NCBI RefSeq assembly: GCF_902806685.2
Contig: NC_048539.1
Coordinates: 8,506,501-8,570,500 of the forward strand
Source of the DNA: Maniola hyperantus
Lineage: Eukaryota > Arthropoda > Insecta > Lepidoptera > Nymphalidae
Direction of reading: 5' to 3'
Length of the DNA: 64,000 nt
Shown here piece by piece: positions 44,080 through 54,300 of the stretch; positions within the stretch are counted from its first letter, which is position 1, and each line of letters opens with the position of its first letter. Under the pieces are notes generated by a model that saw only the letters and a list, made by a program, of their open reading frames with translations, ran no database searches and had not been told where the DNA came from. The translations under genes were made by a program, and so were the position numbers.

Positions 44080-45417
44080 AGCCGGGTGTAGAGTTTTTTC
44101 TTGATTTAAGTGCTATATTAAATTCTGCAAAAGTGAAAGGCTTTAAAAGTAACATATGCTTGTCAGAATCATTATTAAATTCGAAAACAGAGGTATTTAA
44201 CGTTGTGTTATTGTTATCATGTTTAAATTTTGAAATAAAATCGGGAATCCATACATCATTTTTATGCTGTGGTGGGTTTTTAATACGTTTAAACATTTTC
44301 ATATAATTCCATACTCGAGTAATAGGAGTATATCTATTGAATGTTGAACATAACTTGTACCAACTATTTTTCTTAGCATCCTTAATTATTAATTTTTTTT
44401 GTGCATCCAATTGTTTATAATTAATGTAATTTTCCATCAACCCATTTCTTTTATATAACTGTAAAGCTTCTCTCGAATTTTTAACAGCAACTTCACAGTT
44501 TTCATCCCACCAAGGAGCAGGAGTTTTAAAAAGTCTAGGACCTTCAATTTTTACATAAGGAACGAATTCTTTTCTAAGAGTATTTAAAACTTCACAGAAC
44601 TTATCATACGACTGTGAAGGATCTATTTCATCAAAAGATATACCTTTAAAGTACTCCTCTGATTTTGCATAATATTTGGTCCAATCTGCTTTATGAAATA
44701 GAAATTTCTCTACTTTGTCATTGACAGAATATTTAGATGGAACTAGGCTTAATTTTGTAAAAGTTGGATAGTGGTAACTACCCAAAGGATCGTCACCTAC
44801 TGACCATTCACATAGAGGTGCTAATACGGGACTCACCCCTGTCACATCAATAGCAGAGCTATTTGCATTAGGTCTTTGTACTGTAGTAGATACACCTGTG
44901 TTTAACAGGCATAGGTCATGTTCATCAAAAATTTCAAACAATGTTTTGCCTCTTGAATTTGTACAATTGCACCCAAAAGCAATATGATGCGCGTTAAAAT
45001 CTCCTGAGACTATACAAGGTTTTGGTAAGCTAGCAATAATATTTTTAAGTTTATTAATTCTACAATAATTGTTATTTTTATTTTTAGGTGGACAATAAAC
45101 ACATAGAATCGACACGGAACCTATATTAGTTTCTAGAGAAATTGCTATGGACTGGACATCTTGATAAAATTGTGTTGGCAATATTTTATATTTTAATGTA
45201 TTTTTTAATAAAATGCCTACTCCACCATGTTCATTATTTGCATTTTTTCCTACAAAATTATATCCTGAAAATCTAATAGGATTACTTGTATTTTTTTGCC
45301 AGGTCTCATTTAATAGCAAAATATCAATATTATGTTGTTCCAAAAATGTTTTAACCAAGGGTTTCTTATTGTTAATACTTTGGATATTATGCTGCACAAT
45401 AGTTAGGTGAGAATCCA

Positions 45418-46512
45418 TTATATTTTACTTAAATGTTCTAAAAATGTTTCTTTGATTTGATTAGTAGTCTTAATATTATTAGAGTTCCCTATTGTAACCA
45501 AAGTGTTTACTATGGCTCCTAAAAGCTTAGAGTTATTTACAATATCATTGTGTGAAATTTCTGTCTTTGTCTGTGTAGTTTGCTTAGGCTGTGAGTATGT
45601 AGTTTGGTTTTTTTCATATGTCTGAGGGCTCTGAGGCTTTGGGAGTGGAGGGAAACTCGCACTACTTATTTGAACTACTTTTGAGTAGGTTTCTTTTTTG
45701 TTCCTCTCCATTCTCGCTGCCTTTACAGGACACGTTTTTGATATTGCAAGATGCGCACCCCCACAATTGCTGCACTTCAGTGTATCCGTCGTGCAGTCCT
45801 TGTAATGGTGCTCACCAGCGCACCGTGAGCATATTTGCTGATTTTTACAAATTTTCCCATAATGGTTAAATTTCATACATTTAAAACATTGCATCAAAGG
45901 AGGAACATAAGTGAAAACTTTGTATCTCCAGTTGTCCAAATAAATATACTGCGGTAGACTAGTACCGCTGAAAATTACACTGATAGTGGAGAGAGGAATT
46001 AGCTCCTCTCCCACTTTTTTCAAAAATCTCTTTACACCTATTACTTCACTTTCCGAGGAGAGTTTATTGAATAGTTCCTGATTGCTAGATTCTTTTGGAA
46101 TAAACCTAACCACCCCTACCCTTTCCACAGAGGACGCCGGGATGAACGCTCGAAGTTTATAAACTGAAAGGCACTCGTGCTTCAAAAAGTCATTAGCCGC
46201 TGTCGCTTGTTTGAAGACAAGCATAATTTTAGTAGCGTTTATGCGCCTACTTTCACTTACACCTTTTACTTGTTTAAAATATTTGGATACCACTAGGGGG
46301 TTTTTGTTTCCTAGTTTGATATCTTCTGTGCTTTCTACGTATACAGGGAATTCTGAATTGGTACTAGTATCGCCGTACGCCCGGCGATACCCTGGTTTTA
46401 TAAATGGTTTGTATTTTGCACCATCACTTTCAGAGGGTTTCTCCTTTTGCATTTTCTTCCTCTTTTTGCCCGCTGCTGGTTCCAAATCACAGCCGTCACT
46501 ATCTGACGGCAT
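45418..46512 (-). CDS. LINE B1 ORF1, gag-like protein
   Basis: 364 aa, identical in protein sequence to the B2 ORF1. It has a lysine-rich N-terminus (KKRKKMQKEK), a central RRM-like region (RINATKIMLVFKQATAANDF) and three CCHC-type knuckles at about residues 213-262 (CFKCMKFNHYGKIC, CSRCAGEHHYKDC, CSNCGGAHLAISKTC), then a Q/T-rich tail. Presumed RNA-binding partner in the retrotransposition RNP. It is intact although its ORF2 is destroyed. Confidence 0.92.
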   Translation of the reverse strand: MPSDSDGCDLEPAAGKKRKKMQKEKPSESDGAKYKPFIKPGYRRAYGDTSTNSEFPVYVESTEDIKLGNKNPLVVSKYFKQVKGVSESRRINATKIMLVFKQATAANDFLKHECLSVYKLRAFIPASSVERVGVVRFIPKESSNQELFNKLSSESEVIGVKRFLKKVGEELIPLSTISVIFSGTSLPQYIYLDNWRYKVFTYVPPLMQCFKCMKFNHYGKICKNQQICSRCAGEHHYKDCTTDTLKCSNCGGAHLAISKTCPVKAARMERNKKETYSKVVQISSASFPPLPKPQSPQTYEKNQTTYSQPKQTTQTKTEISHNDIVNNSKLLGAIVNTLVTIGNSNNIKTTNQIKETFLEHLSKI

Positions 46513-46663
46513 TGTACCACAGTTTAACGAAAACTATTTACAAAATAATGTACTATTTACACTCAAAAACTATATTTTTAACAATTTTCAATTAAAAAGC
46601 GCACTTCGCGTTTCCCGCCAAAAACGCAAGTCCCGCGGTTTATTTTGTTTGATAACTGCCACC

Positions 46664-46674
46664 TGGTGCATTTG
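46664..46674. repeat. 11 bp target site, copy 2 of 3, between LINEs B1 and B2
   Basis: TGGTGCATTTG, with the 5' end of B1 on its left and the poly-T end of B2 on its right. No other sequence separates the two elements. Confidence 0.9.
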
Positions 46675-46832
46675 TTTTTTTTTTTTTTTTTTTTTTAATT
46701 TATTTTACGGCCCTGGATAACAGTCCTTTAAGGCCTTTCAAAAATTTACAAATTCTAAAAATACAAAATTGCTTATAACTAAATATTATTCTAAAAATAC
46801 AAAATTGCTTATAACTAATTAGTCTAACGTTT

Positions 46833-49800
46833 TTACACTTTATTTATAGTATTACTTATATAATTAAAAATAGACTTAAAATATGACGTTTTACACAACA
46901 AGTCCTTTACATGGCGGGGAAAATCAATTTTTTGTTTTTGTTCCATATTTATAGTGTTTAGATCACTGGCTAATATAAGTCTTTGTATGCCAAAAGCTGG
47001 ACATTTGAGTATCATATGATTAACATCAGCCTCCTCATAATCACAATAGTTGCATTTTTTACTGTTTAGTATTTTTATTTTATTCAGGTGTGTTGGCACC
47101 AGACAGTGACCAAATCTCAGTCTATTCATTAATGATGTAAATTTTCTAGATTCACACTTTGTTTTGAAATACCATGGTTGTATTGGTATTTCCTTTTGAA
47201 TTTCCGCATACCATTTTCCTTTATTTTTATTAGTCACATCCCACACTTCACTCCACAATTTCTTTTGTCTTATTTTAATTGTATTGCATAAATCCGTAAA
47301 TGGCACTTTGATGCTACTTGAACAATCTTCATAAAAATTACTTCTTCTTGTAGCAGAATCAACCACTTCATTTCCTGTTATGCCTCTGTGGGAGGGTACC
47401 CAAACAAATTCTATATTAATTCCCCTTTGTTTTAAATTAAGTAGTACATTTTTAATTTGGAATATAATATAAACTAATTTATAATTACTCAAATTAAAAT
47501 TATTTATAGCTAAAAGAACACTTTTCGAGTCTGTTATTAAAACATAGTTATTAATTTTAAACATTAATTCTTCTTTGATATATTCCAATGCCTTGAACAG
47601 GGCAACGCATTCAGCAGTAAACACACTGCAGTCAGAGTTTAATTTATATGATCTACATTTTTTTAACTGTGAATCATAGAAAGCAGAACTTACAAAGTTC
47701 TCATTTTTAGAACCATCCGAATATATCCTATAATGATTTTTACAATTTTCTTCAATGAACAATAGGAAGTCTAAATTGGATTTAATATCAGTGATGTGTA
47801 TTCTATTTCCGAGGTTTATTACATCATAGTGGCAATCATACATAGGCCAAACGTCATTCACATTTATCTTACTAGCAATACTATGCATATAAGTCATAAT
47901 CATTGACATAGTAGGTCCTTTACAGGAAAGAAGTGCTTCCGCTGTAGGTTGTAGAGTTTCAATTGATGCTTCAGTAACTTTTAATAAATCCTGTGGAAGT
48001 AATAATTTGTTTACCAAGTTGGAGTTAGCGAATAGTTGCTTCAAACAAAACTTTTCAGCCAAATAAACACGTCTCACCGGCAAAGGAGGGATACATGTTT
48101 CTACTTCCATTGAATTAATAGGTGTAGACCGCATTGCTCCACTTATTATTCTCAAACCTATATTTTGAATGACATCCAATTTTTTCAACAACGATGGATT
48201 AGTTTGCATATACGCAAGACAGCTATAATCAAAATGACTTCTAACCATACTATTGTACAACAAAGTCAGAACTTTGGGATCTGAACCCCAAAATGTACCA
48301 GCTAAACATCTAATAAGATTAATGCTTTTTAATGCATTTTTACAAATGTAGTTAATGTGAGCATCGAATTTTAGTTTTGTATCAAAAATTACTCCTAAGA
48401 ACTTCTTATTTCTTACAATTGGAACATCTAAGTTATTATATTTAATGTTTACATCTACTGGTCCACCAAATACCATGCATGAACTTTTAGAGGTATTAAT
48501 ACTTAATTTTAAAGTGTTTTGGTAATAATTTTGCACCTGAGTCAATGCTGAATTAACATTATTTACAGCTATTTCTACATTTTTATTTACACTATATAAT
48601 AACAAGTCATCTGCAAATTGTAAAATTTTAACATCCTTTGTTGTTACATATTTCTCAATTTGAGAGGTATATAAATTGTATAAAATTGGAGATAATGATG
48701 CACCTTGCATAAGGCCTTTACTTGTTGAGTTAGGTCCATGAAGTATATTATTATACTTAACATAAAACTTTCTGTTATTTAAAAAATTTGATAGCCATTT
48801 TAACATTTTTCCAGGAATGCCAATTTCATGAAGAGAAGTAATAATCTGGTTTAAATCAACATTATCATAAGCACCTTCTATATCCAAAAATACACATACT
48901 GCAGCATCTTTTGATAACTTACAGCTTCTTAAATCCGATACAAATGATGTCAAACTCTCATTAGCACTTCTTCCTTTTCGGAAACCGTATTGGAATGTAG
49001 GTAATAATTTATTTTTTTCTGTAAAATAATCTAATCTCAGTTTCAGCATTTGTTCAAATAATTTTCCTATGCATGATGTTAGAGATATTGGTCTGTATGA
49101 ATTACAATCAGATGAAGATTTATCAGGTTTTAAAATCGGTACTATACATTGGATCTTCCAACTCTCTGGAACACATTGATTATCCCATAGCCTATTAAAT
49201 ATATCAAGTAAAGCTAATTGACCTAATTTATGCAATTTTTTAATCATTATATATGGAATGTTATCTAAGCCGGGTGTAGAGTTTTTTCTTGATTTAAGTG
49301 CTATATTAAATTCTGCAAAAGTGAAAGGCTTTAAAAGTAACATATGCTTGTCAGAATCATTATTAAATTCGAAAACAGAGGTATTTAACGTTGTGTTATT
49401 GTTATCATGTTTAAATTTTGAAATAAAATCGGGAATCCATACATCATTTTTATGCTGTGGTGGGTTTTTAATACGTTTAAACATTTTCATATAATTCCAT
49501 ACTCGAGTAATAGGAGTATATCTATTGAATGTTGAACATAACTTGTACCAACTATTTTTCTTAGCATCCTTAATTATTAATTTTTTTTGTGCATCCAATT
49601 GTTTATAATTAATGTAATTTTCCATCAACCCATTTCTTTTATATAACTGTAAAGCTTCTCTCGAATTTTTAACAGCAACTTCACAGTTTTCATCCCACCA
49701 AGGAGCAGGAGTTTTAAAAAGTCTAGGACCTTCAATTTTTACATAAGGAACGAATTCTTTTCTAAGAGTATTTAAAACTTCACAGAACTTATCATACGAC

Positions 49801-50606
49801 TGTGAAGGATCTTTTTCATCAAAAGATATACCTTTAAAGTACTCCTCTGATTTTGCATAATATTTGGTCCAATCTGCTTTATGAAATAGAAATTTCTCTA
49901 CTTTGTCATTGACAGAATATTTAGATGGAACTAGGCTTAATTTTGTAAATGTTGGATAGTGGTAACTACCCAAAGGATCGTCACCTACTGACCATTCACA
50001 TAGAGGTGCTAGTACGGGACTCACCCCTGTCACATCAATAGCAGAGCTATTTGCATTAGGTCTTTGTACTGTAGTAGATACACCTGTGTTTAACAGGCAT
50101 AGGTCATGTTCATCAAAAATTTCAAACAATGTTTTGCCTCTTGAATTTGTACAATTGCACCCAAAAGCAATATGATGCGCGTTAAAATCTCCTGAGACTA
50201 TACAAGGTTTTGGTAAGCTAGCAATAATATTTTTAAGTTTATTAATTCTACAATAATTGTTATTTTTATTTTTAGGTGGACAATAAACACATAGAATCGA
50301 CACGGAACCTATATTAGTTTCTAGAGAAATTGCTATGGACTGGACATCTTGATAAAATTGTGTTGGCAATATTTTATATTTTAATGTATTTTTTAATAAA
50401 ATGCCTACTCCACCATGTTCATTATTTGCATTTTTTCCTACAAAATTATATCCTGAAAATCTAATAGGATTACTTGTATTTTTTTGCCAGGTCTCATTTA
50501 ATAGCAAAATATCAATATTATGTTGTTCCAAAAATGTTTTAACCAAGGGTTTCTTATTGTTAATACTTTGGATATTATGCTGCACAATAGTTAGGTGAGA
50601 ATCCAT
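46833..50606 (-). CDS. LINE B2 ORF2: endonuclease, reverse transcriptase, RNase H, 1257 aa
   Basis: An APE-type endonuclease occupies about residues 1-225 (QHNIQSINNKKPL, LLLNETW, SGDFNAHH at about 137). The position of the usual catalytic SDH motif reads GSYHYP at about 213, in both B copies. The reverse transcriptase spans about 440-720, with FLDIEGAYDNVD, LMQGASLSPILYNLY and the catalytic FADD near 663. RNase H spans about 955-1090, with YSDGSK, FTAECVALFKAL, ITDSKSV and WVPSHRGITGNEVVDSATR. A C-terminal CNYCDYEEADVNHMILKC knuckle lies near 1183. The start codon shares its A with the ORF1 stop, which suggests translational coupling. It would prime reverse transcription at a nicked chromosomal target. 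Confidence 0.94.
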   Translation of the reverse strand: MDSHLTIVQHNIQSINNKKPLVKTFLEQHNIDILLLNETWQKNTSNPIRFSGYNFVGKNANNEHGGVGILLKNTLKYKILPTQFYQDVQSIAISLETNIGSVSILCVYCPPKNKNNNYCRINKLKNIIASLPKPCIVSGDFNAHHIAFGCNCTNSRGKTLFEIFDEHDLCLLNTGVSTTVQRPNANSSAIDVTGVSPVLAPLCEWSVGDDPLGSYHYPTFTKLSLVPSKYSVNDKVEKFLFHKADWTKYYAKSEEYFKGISFDEKDPSQSYDKFCEVLNTLRKEFVPYVKIEGPRLFKTPAPWWDENCEVAVKNSREALQLYKRNGLMENYINYKQLDAQKKLIIKDAKKNSWYKLCSTFNRYTPITRVWNYMKMFKRIKNPPQHKNDVWIPDFISKFKHDNNNTTLNTSVFEFNNDSDKHMLLLKPFTFAEFNIALKSRKNSTPGLDNIPYIMIKKLHKLGQLALLDIFNRLWDNQCVPESWKIQCIVPILKPDKSSSDCNSYRPISLTSCIGKLFEQMLKLRLDYFTEKNKLLPTFQYGFRKGRSANESLTSFVSDLRSCKLSKDAAVCVFLDIEGAYDNVDLNQIITSLHEIGIPGKMLKWLSNFLNNRKFYVKYNNILHGPNSTSKGLMQGASLSPILYNLYTSQIEKYVTTKDVKILQFADDLLLYSVNKNVEIAVNNVNSALTQVQNYYQNTLKLSINTSKSSCMVFGGPVDVNIKYNNLDVPIVRNKKFLGVIFDTKLKFDAHINYICKNALKSINLIRCLAGTFWGSDPKVLTLLYNSMVRSHFDYSCLAYMQTNPSLLKKLDVIQNIGLRIISGAMRSTPINSMEVETCIPPLPVRRVYLAEKFCLKQLFANSNLVNKLLLPQDLLKVTEASIETLQPTAEALLSCKGPTMSMIMTYMHSIASKINVNDVWPMYDCHYDVINLGNRIHITDIKSNLDFLLFIEENCKNHYRIYSDGSKNENFVSSAFYDSQLKKCRSYKLNSDCSVFTAECVALFKALEYIKEELMFKINNYVLITDSKSVLLAINNFNLSNYKLVYIIFQIKNVLLNLKQRGINIEFVWVPSHRGITGNEVVDSATRRSNFYEDCSSSIKVPFTDLCNTIKIRQKKLWSEVWDVTNKNKGKWYAEIQKEIPIQPWYFKTKCESRKFTSLMNRLRFGHCLVPTHLNKIKILNSKKCNYCDYEEADVNHMILKCPAFGIQRLILASDLNTINMEQKQKIDFPRHVKDLLCKTSYFKSIFNYISNTINKV

Positions 50607-50608
50607 TA
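50604..50608 (-). promoter_or_regulatory. TAATG stop-start overlap of LINE B2 ORF1 and ORF2
   Basis: The ORF1 stop TAA and the ORF2 ATG share one A. B1 has the same at 45416-45420. UAAUG-type coupling is described for the Bombyx LINE SART1; its use here is inferred. Confidence 0.8.
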
Positions 50609-51700
50609 TATTTTACTTAAATGTTCTAAAAATGTTTCTTTGATTTGATTAGTAGTCTTAATATTATTAGAGTTCCCTATTGTAACCAAAGTGTTTACTA
50701 TGGCTCCTAAAAGCTTAGAGTTATTTACAATATCATTGTGTGAAATTTCTGTCTTTGTCTGTGTAGTTTGCTTAGGCTGTGAGTATGTAGTTTGGTTTTT
50801 TTCATATGTCTGAGGGCTCTGAGGCTTTGGGAGTGGAGGGAAACTCGCACTACTTATTTGAACTACTTTTGAGTAGGTTTCTTTTTTGTTCCTCTCCATT
50901 CTCGCTGCCTTTACAGGACACGTTTTTGATATTGCAAGATGCGCACCCCCACAATTGCTGCACTTCAGTGTATCCGTCGTGCAGTCCTTGTAATGGTGCT
51001 CACCAGCGCACCGTGAGCATATTTGCTGATTTTTACAAATTTTCCCATAATGGTTAAATTTCATACATTTAAAACATTGCATCAAAGGAGGAACATAAGT
51101 GAAAACTTTGTATCTCCAGTTGTCCAAATAAATATACTGCGGTAGACTAGTACCGCTGAAAATTACACTGATAGTGGAGAGAGGAATTAGCTCCTCTCCC
51201 ACTTTTTTCAAAAATCTCTTTACACCTATTACTTCACTTTCCGAGGAGAGTTTATTGAATAGTTCCTGATTGCTAGATTCTTTTGGAATAAACCTAACCA
51301 CCCCTACCCTTTCCACAGAGGACGCCGGGATGAACGCTCGAAGTTTATAAACTGAAAGGCACTCGTGCTTCAAAAAGTCATTAGCCGCTGTCGCTTGTTT
51401 GAAGACAAGCATAATTTTAGTAGCGTTTATGCGCCTACTTTCACTTACACCTTTTACTTGTTTAAAATATTTGGATACCACTAGGGGATTTTTGTTTCCT
51501 AGTTTGATATCTTCTGTGCTTTCTACGTATACAGGGAATTCTGAATTGGTACTAGTATCGCCGTACGCCCGGCGATACCCTGGTTTTATAAATGGTTTGT
51601 ATTTTGCACCATCACTTTCAGAGGGTTTCTCCTTTTGCATTTTCTTCCTCTTTTTGCCCGCTGCTGGTTCCAAATCACAGCCGTCACTATCTGACGGCAT
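50606..51700 (-). CDS. LINE B2 ORF1, gag-like protein
   Basis: 364 aa, same protein as the B1 ORF1: basic N-terminus, RRM-like middle, three CCHC knuckles, Q/T-rich tail. It ends TAA overlapping the ORF2 ATG (TAATG at 50604-50608). Complete identity of this ORF between the two copies at protein level shows that they are very recent. Confidence 0.94.
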   Translation of the reverse strand: MPSDSDGCDLEPAAGKKRKKMQKEKPSESDGAKYKPFIKPGYRRAYGDTSTNSEFPVYVESTEDIKLGNKNPLVVSKYFKQVKGVSESRRINATKIMLVFKQATAANDFLKHECLSVYKLRAFIPASSVERVGVVRFIPKESSNQELFNKLSSESEVIGVKRFLKKVGEELIPLSTISVIFSGTSLPQYIYLDNWRYKVFTYVPPLMQCFKCMKFNHYGKICKNQQICSRCAGEHHYKDCTTDTLKCSNCGGAHLAISKTCPVKAARMERNKKETYSKVVQISSASFPPLPKPQSPQTYEKNQTTYSQPKQTTQTKTEISHNDIVNNSKLLGAIVNTLVTIGNSNNIKTTNQIKETFLEHLSKI

Positions 51701-51821
51701 TGTACCACAGTTTAACGAAAACTATTTACAAAATAATGTACTATTTACACTCAAAAACTATATTTTTAACAATTTTCAATTAAAAAGCGCACTTCGCGTT
51801 TCCCGCCAAAAACGCAAGTCC

Positions 51822-51832
51822 TGGTGCATTTG
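51822..51832. repeat. 11 bp target site, copy 3 of 3
   Basis: TGGTGCATTTG directly after the 5' end of LINE B2; unique sequence (gggaaataataatcac) follows. Confidence 0.9.
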
Positions 51833-53245
51833 GGGAAATAATAATCACAGACCAATAACATAATAATCATAAAATGGTACCAAAAAAAAAAAAAAGTGAT
51901 CTGTGGCTTCATATATATCTCTTTCAAATCTCTTTGGACTTCCAGCGGTGGTCTGTACCACAGAGTACATTGGTATGTCTGTGCTTCCATGGTGCTTCCA
52001 CCAGCGACTTCTAGACTTCTTTTTTGGCACTTGAATCTTGAATGCTTGGTGCGACAACGTGGACAAGGCTATGTTGGCGCGTGGCAAAAATCCTCAGACT
52101 AAGTATTAATTAAGGAGACTTGGCATTAAAATAATAATACTTTGTTAGAGCAAGCTAGGTGTAGGAGGTTTTATTTAGATTTCTGTTTTAAATTTAGTAT
52201 TAAAGGTGTGTAGAAGCCATTTATGGGACATTGCTGTGTGTTGTAGCGAACGCAAATCAGGGTGCGTAAACTTAGATCAAAAAGTAGGGAAATGTATTGC
52301 GTACTATACTGCAAAATTACATAGTACGCAAAATTCTGGGTTGTTACTTATTTAACAAGTATTTTTAATTTACCAGTATTATAATCAAGTAATTCAAAAA
52401 TTCACGTTCAGAGGGCAGTAGTGCTGCGTATGTTTTCCAATGTCGTCAATAGATGGCGGTATGTCTCATTCCATGATTATACCAGCTCAAAAAAAACAAC
52501 TAAAGTGGTAGGTAGCTTTTATAAAAAGCATTATTTTATATTTTATTTTTTATTAAAAGTAATTAACTTGTATTCAAAAGAAAAGAAAAGAAAAAGTAAA
52601 ATAACAATTATCACGTTGTTTCTCTACTAAATTTACATTGGCGGAATTTTTGCGAATCACAAAACGACGGTATAAAGAACCGAATAGAAGAAAAAAGAAG
52701 TTAAGTATAAATTTTTTGTATAGCTTTTTTCGTAATTCTTTCTAAGAAGTTGAAAATTTTTTTTGAATTTATCTTTATTTAGTTGTATTTCTGCTAAATC
52801 ACACTGGCAGCACTGGTCATTGACAAAAACAACAAAAGTCAATAAATGAAAATGTCGGACGCGTGAGTTGTGTTGTATTTTTTGGATTAAATAACCTAAT
52901 CTAAGATTTTTGGTACGTGCGTAATGTGAATTTGCCTGTGGCCTTTAAGTTGAGCTTTAGTTCATGCGGTCAGGTTCATTACAGTGATATTTGCGCAACT
53001 GTTTACTGTATTTGTTCTGCGCGTGGAACACTAAAGACAGGATTTGTTAGTATGTATAGTCAGTGTATTTTATTCATTGTATTAAACTTTTAGTCCATAT
53101 TTAGTGTATTAAAGTTACTTCTAGTGTTAATTAGAGTGTAGTCATGTCATCAGCAAAACATTTTACGATATAAATTATCAATTTTGTTTTCATTAAGTAT
53201 AGAAAATATAACCTACATTATTTTAAAAATAACTTTGTTTTATTC
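51833..53245. other. Intergenic region upstream of the LINE array
   Basis: Holds the sequence that would have been upstream of COA1 before the LINE insertions, including a ccaat word at 51852. Short minus-strand frames of 74-80 codons at 51766-52087 are unrecognised. A piece at 52620-52700 shares words with 8290-8360. At 52853 an ATGTCGGACGC followed by GTGAGT could be a tiny first exon, but no second exon was found. Confidence 0.4.
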
Positions 53246-53330
53246 AGGGCAGATTTTTCAATCGTCAAATAAAACTCACAAAATCAAAAATCCATCGTTA
53301 TTTGACGATCGAAAAATCAGCCAAGTAACC
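53246..53330. repeat. Short foldback, 85 bp
   Basis: 'gatttttcaatcgtcaaata' pairs with 'tatttgacgatcgaaaaatc' with one mismatch. The loop of about 38 nt is AT-rich. Likely a tiny MITE. Confidence 0.65.
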
Positions 53331-53766
53331 CATATCTAGAATAATAATAAGAAAGTAGGATAATTTAGGTACCTAGTACCTACGTACCTATATTATACGT
53401 ATAAATGTATATAGTACATATAGTACCTGTACCTATGTATTACATATATACGTAGATATAGATTCAATCACCATAGTTCCAAATTTCAAATCTAGGGGCG
53501 CTTGTGATGCATTTCCAATTTTAGGCTCGAAGTTTGGTCTCTATTTCATATATTACAATGTACTCTGTGACGCAAATTATGAAACATAACCTTTCATACG
53601 TGAGTATTATTTCTTTTGTTGTTTTGTCCCTTTCGGGTATAACTACGTGTCTGACAAGTCTCAAAAATCGGAACTAACGATGACGTCAAGTGTCCCTTTT
53701 GTTCTAAGCCTTAGTTCTCCAACAGCGCCCCCCCCCCCCCCCTGTCAATGTCATTCAAGTGCCAGC

Positions 53767-54300
53767 CAGTGTTTCCATATGTAAATCGAGAATTACCGTG
53801 TTCAAGGGTTAAAATTACGGTGTTTCTAGATTAAATTACGGTGGATTAGCTAAAAGAATACCGTGTAAATTACCGTGTCATTTTTAAAAGAAAAAACGTC
53901 ACGAATTTGCTTTTTAATCAACTATTAATATTATTCTGAATCTGACTCTCCTAGCATAGCAAAATCTTTTTCATATACGGATTTATTCATATTAATATTT
54001 TGTTAAATCTCATTAGTTTTACATTTGACTCCTTCCTAATTGCTTGAATAAGGACGAAAATAGATTGCTGAGATTTGATGCTTAAACCGAGAGCAAGAGA
54101 AATGTTGCCATTACGAAATATGCTTAGGTGACTGAGACATGGACTGAGATTCGTACTCGTATTACGCAGTATATTATGAATTCTTAACGTGATTTTGTAT
54201 TACGGTGACACGGTCAAGGTAATGGCCATATTACCTTGACGGTAGATTAGGGCTGAATTACGGTGCATCTACGGTAATTACCGTGTACATGGAAACACTG
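53767..54300. mobile_element. hAT-type MITE, copy 2 (534 bp)
   Basis: Flanked by a perfect 8 bp repeat GTGCCAGC (53759-53766 and 54301-54308). TIR CAGTGTTTCCAT at both ends. The interior is nearly identical to 12082-12603, with about 12 extra bp (a duplicated actgaga-type segment near 54130). Repeated ATTACGGTG/CACCGTAAT subterminal motifs; no ORF. Confidence 0.92.

Larger units (their letters stand above)
42339..45418 (-). pseudogene. LINE B1 ORF2, 5' part (endonuclease and RT), broken
   Basis: 45418-44078 encodes the endonuclease and the region before the RT (446 codons), ending at a TAA formed exactly at the junction of a 67 bp insertion. A 5 bp duplication near 43920 shifts frame again; the two indels sum to 72 bp, so the original frame resumes. 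RT (LQFADDLLLYS) and the first RNase H motifs (YSDGSK, FTAECVALF) follow until LINE C cuts the gene at 42349. Overlap with ORF1 is TAATG, as in B2. The remaining codons lie at 35692-36457. Confidence 0.9.
35530..46663 (-). mobile_element. LINE B1: RNase H-bearing non-LTR retrotransposon, interrupted by LINE C
   Basis: Minus-strand element with a 3' poly-A tail (poly-T at 35530-35556), then ORF2 and ORF1 in the same order as B2 and almost the same sequence. It is split at 36468 by LINE C (36469-42338). It also has a 67 bp palindromic insertion at 44013-44079 and a 5 bp tandem duplication (ttgat, about 43920). Its 5' end extends about 30 bp beyond that of B2. By motif it belongs to the Jockey/I/R1 supergroup. 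Confidence 0.92.
46675..51821 (-). mobile_element. LINE B2: intact full-length copy, tandem with B1
   Basis: 5.15 kb on the minus strand: 5' end GGACTTGCG, short 5' UTR, ORF1, ORF2 overlapping by TAATG, 3' UTR of about 130 bp and a poly-A tail of about 20. Both ORFs are intact. It differs from B1 at scattered sites only, about 1% by eye. It is flanked by TGGTGCATTTG on both sides. Confidence 0.94.

Noticed and set aside
51766..52087. Overlapping minus-strand frames of 74-80 codons upstream of the LINE array
   Set aside because: No recognisable domain, no splice partner, and part of one frame lies in the LINE 5' end.
52840..52875. ATGTCGGACGC + GTGAGT as a first coding exon
   Set aside because: Only four codons, and no compatible downstream exon was recognised before the copia/MITE cluster.
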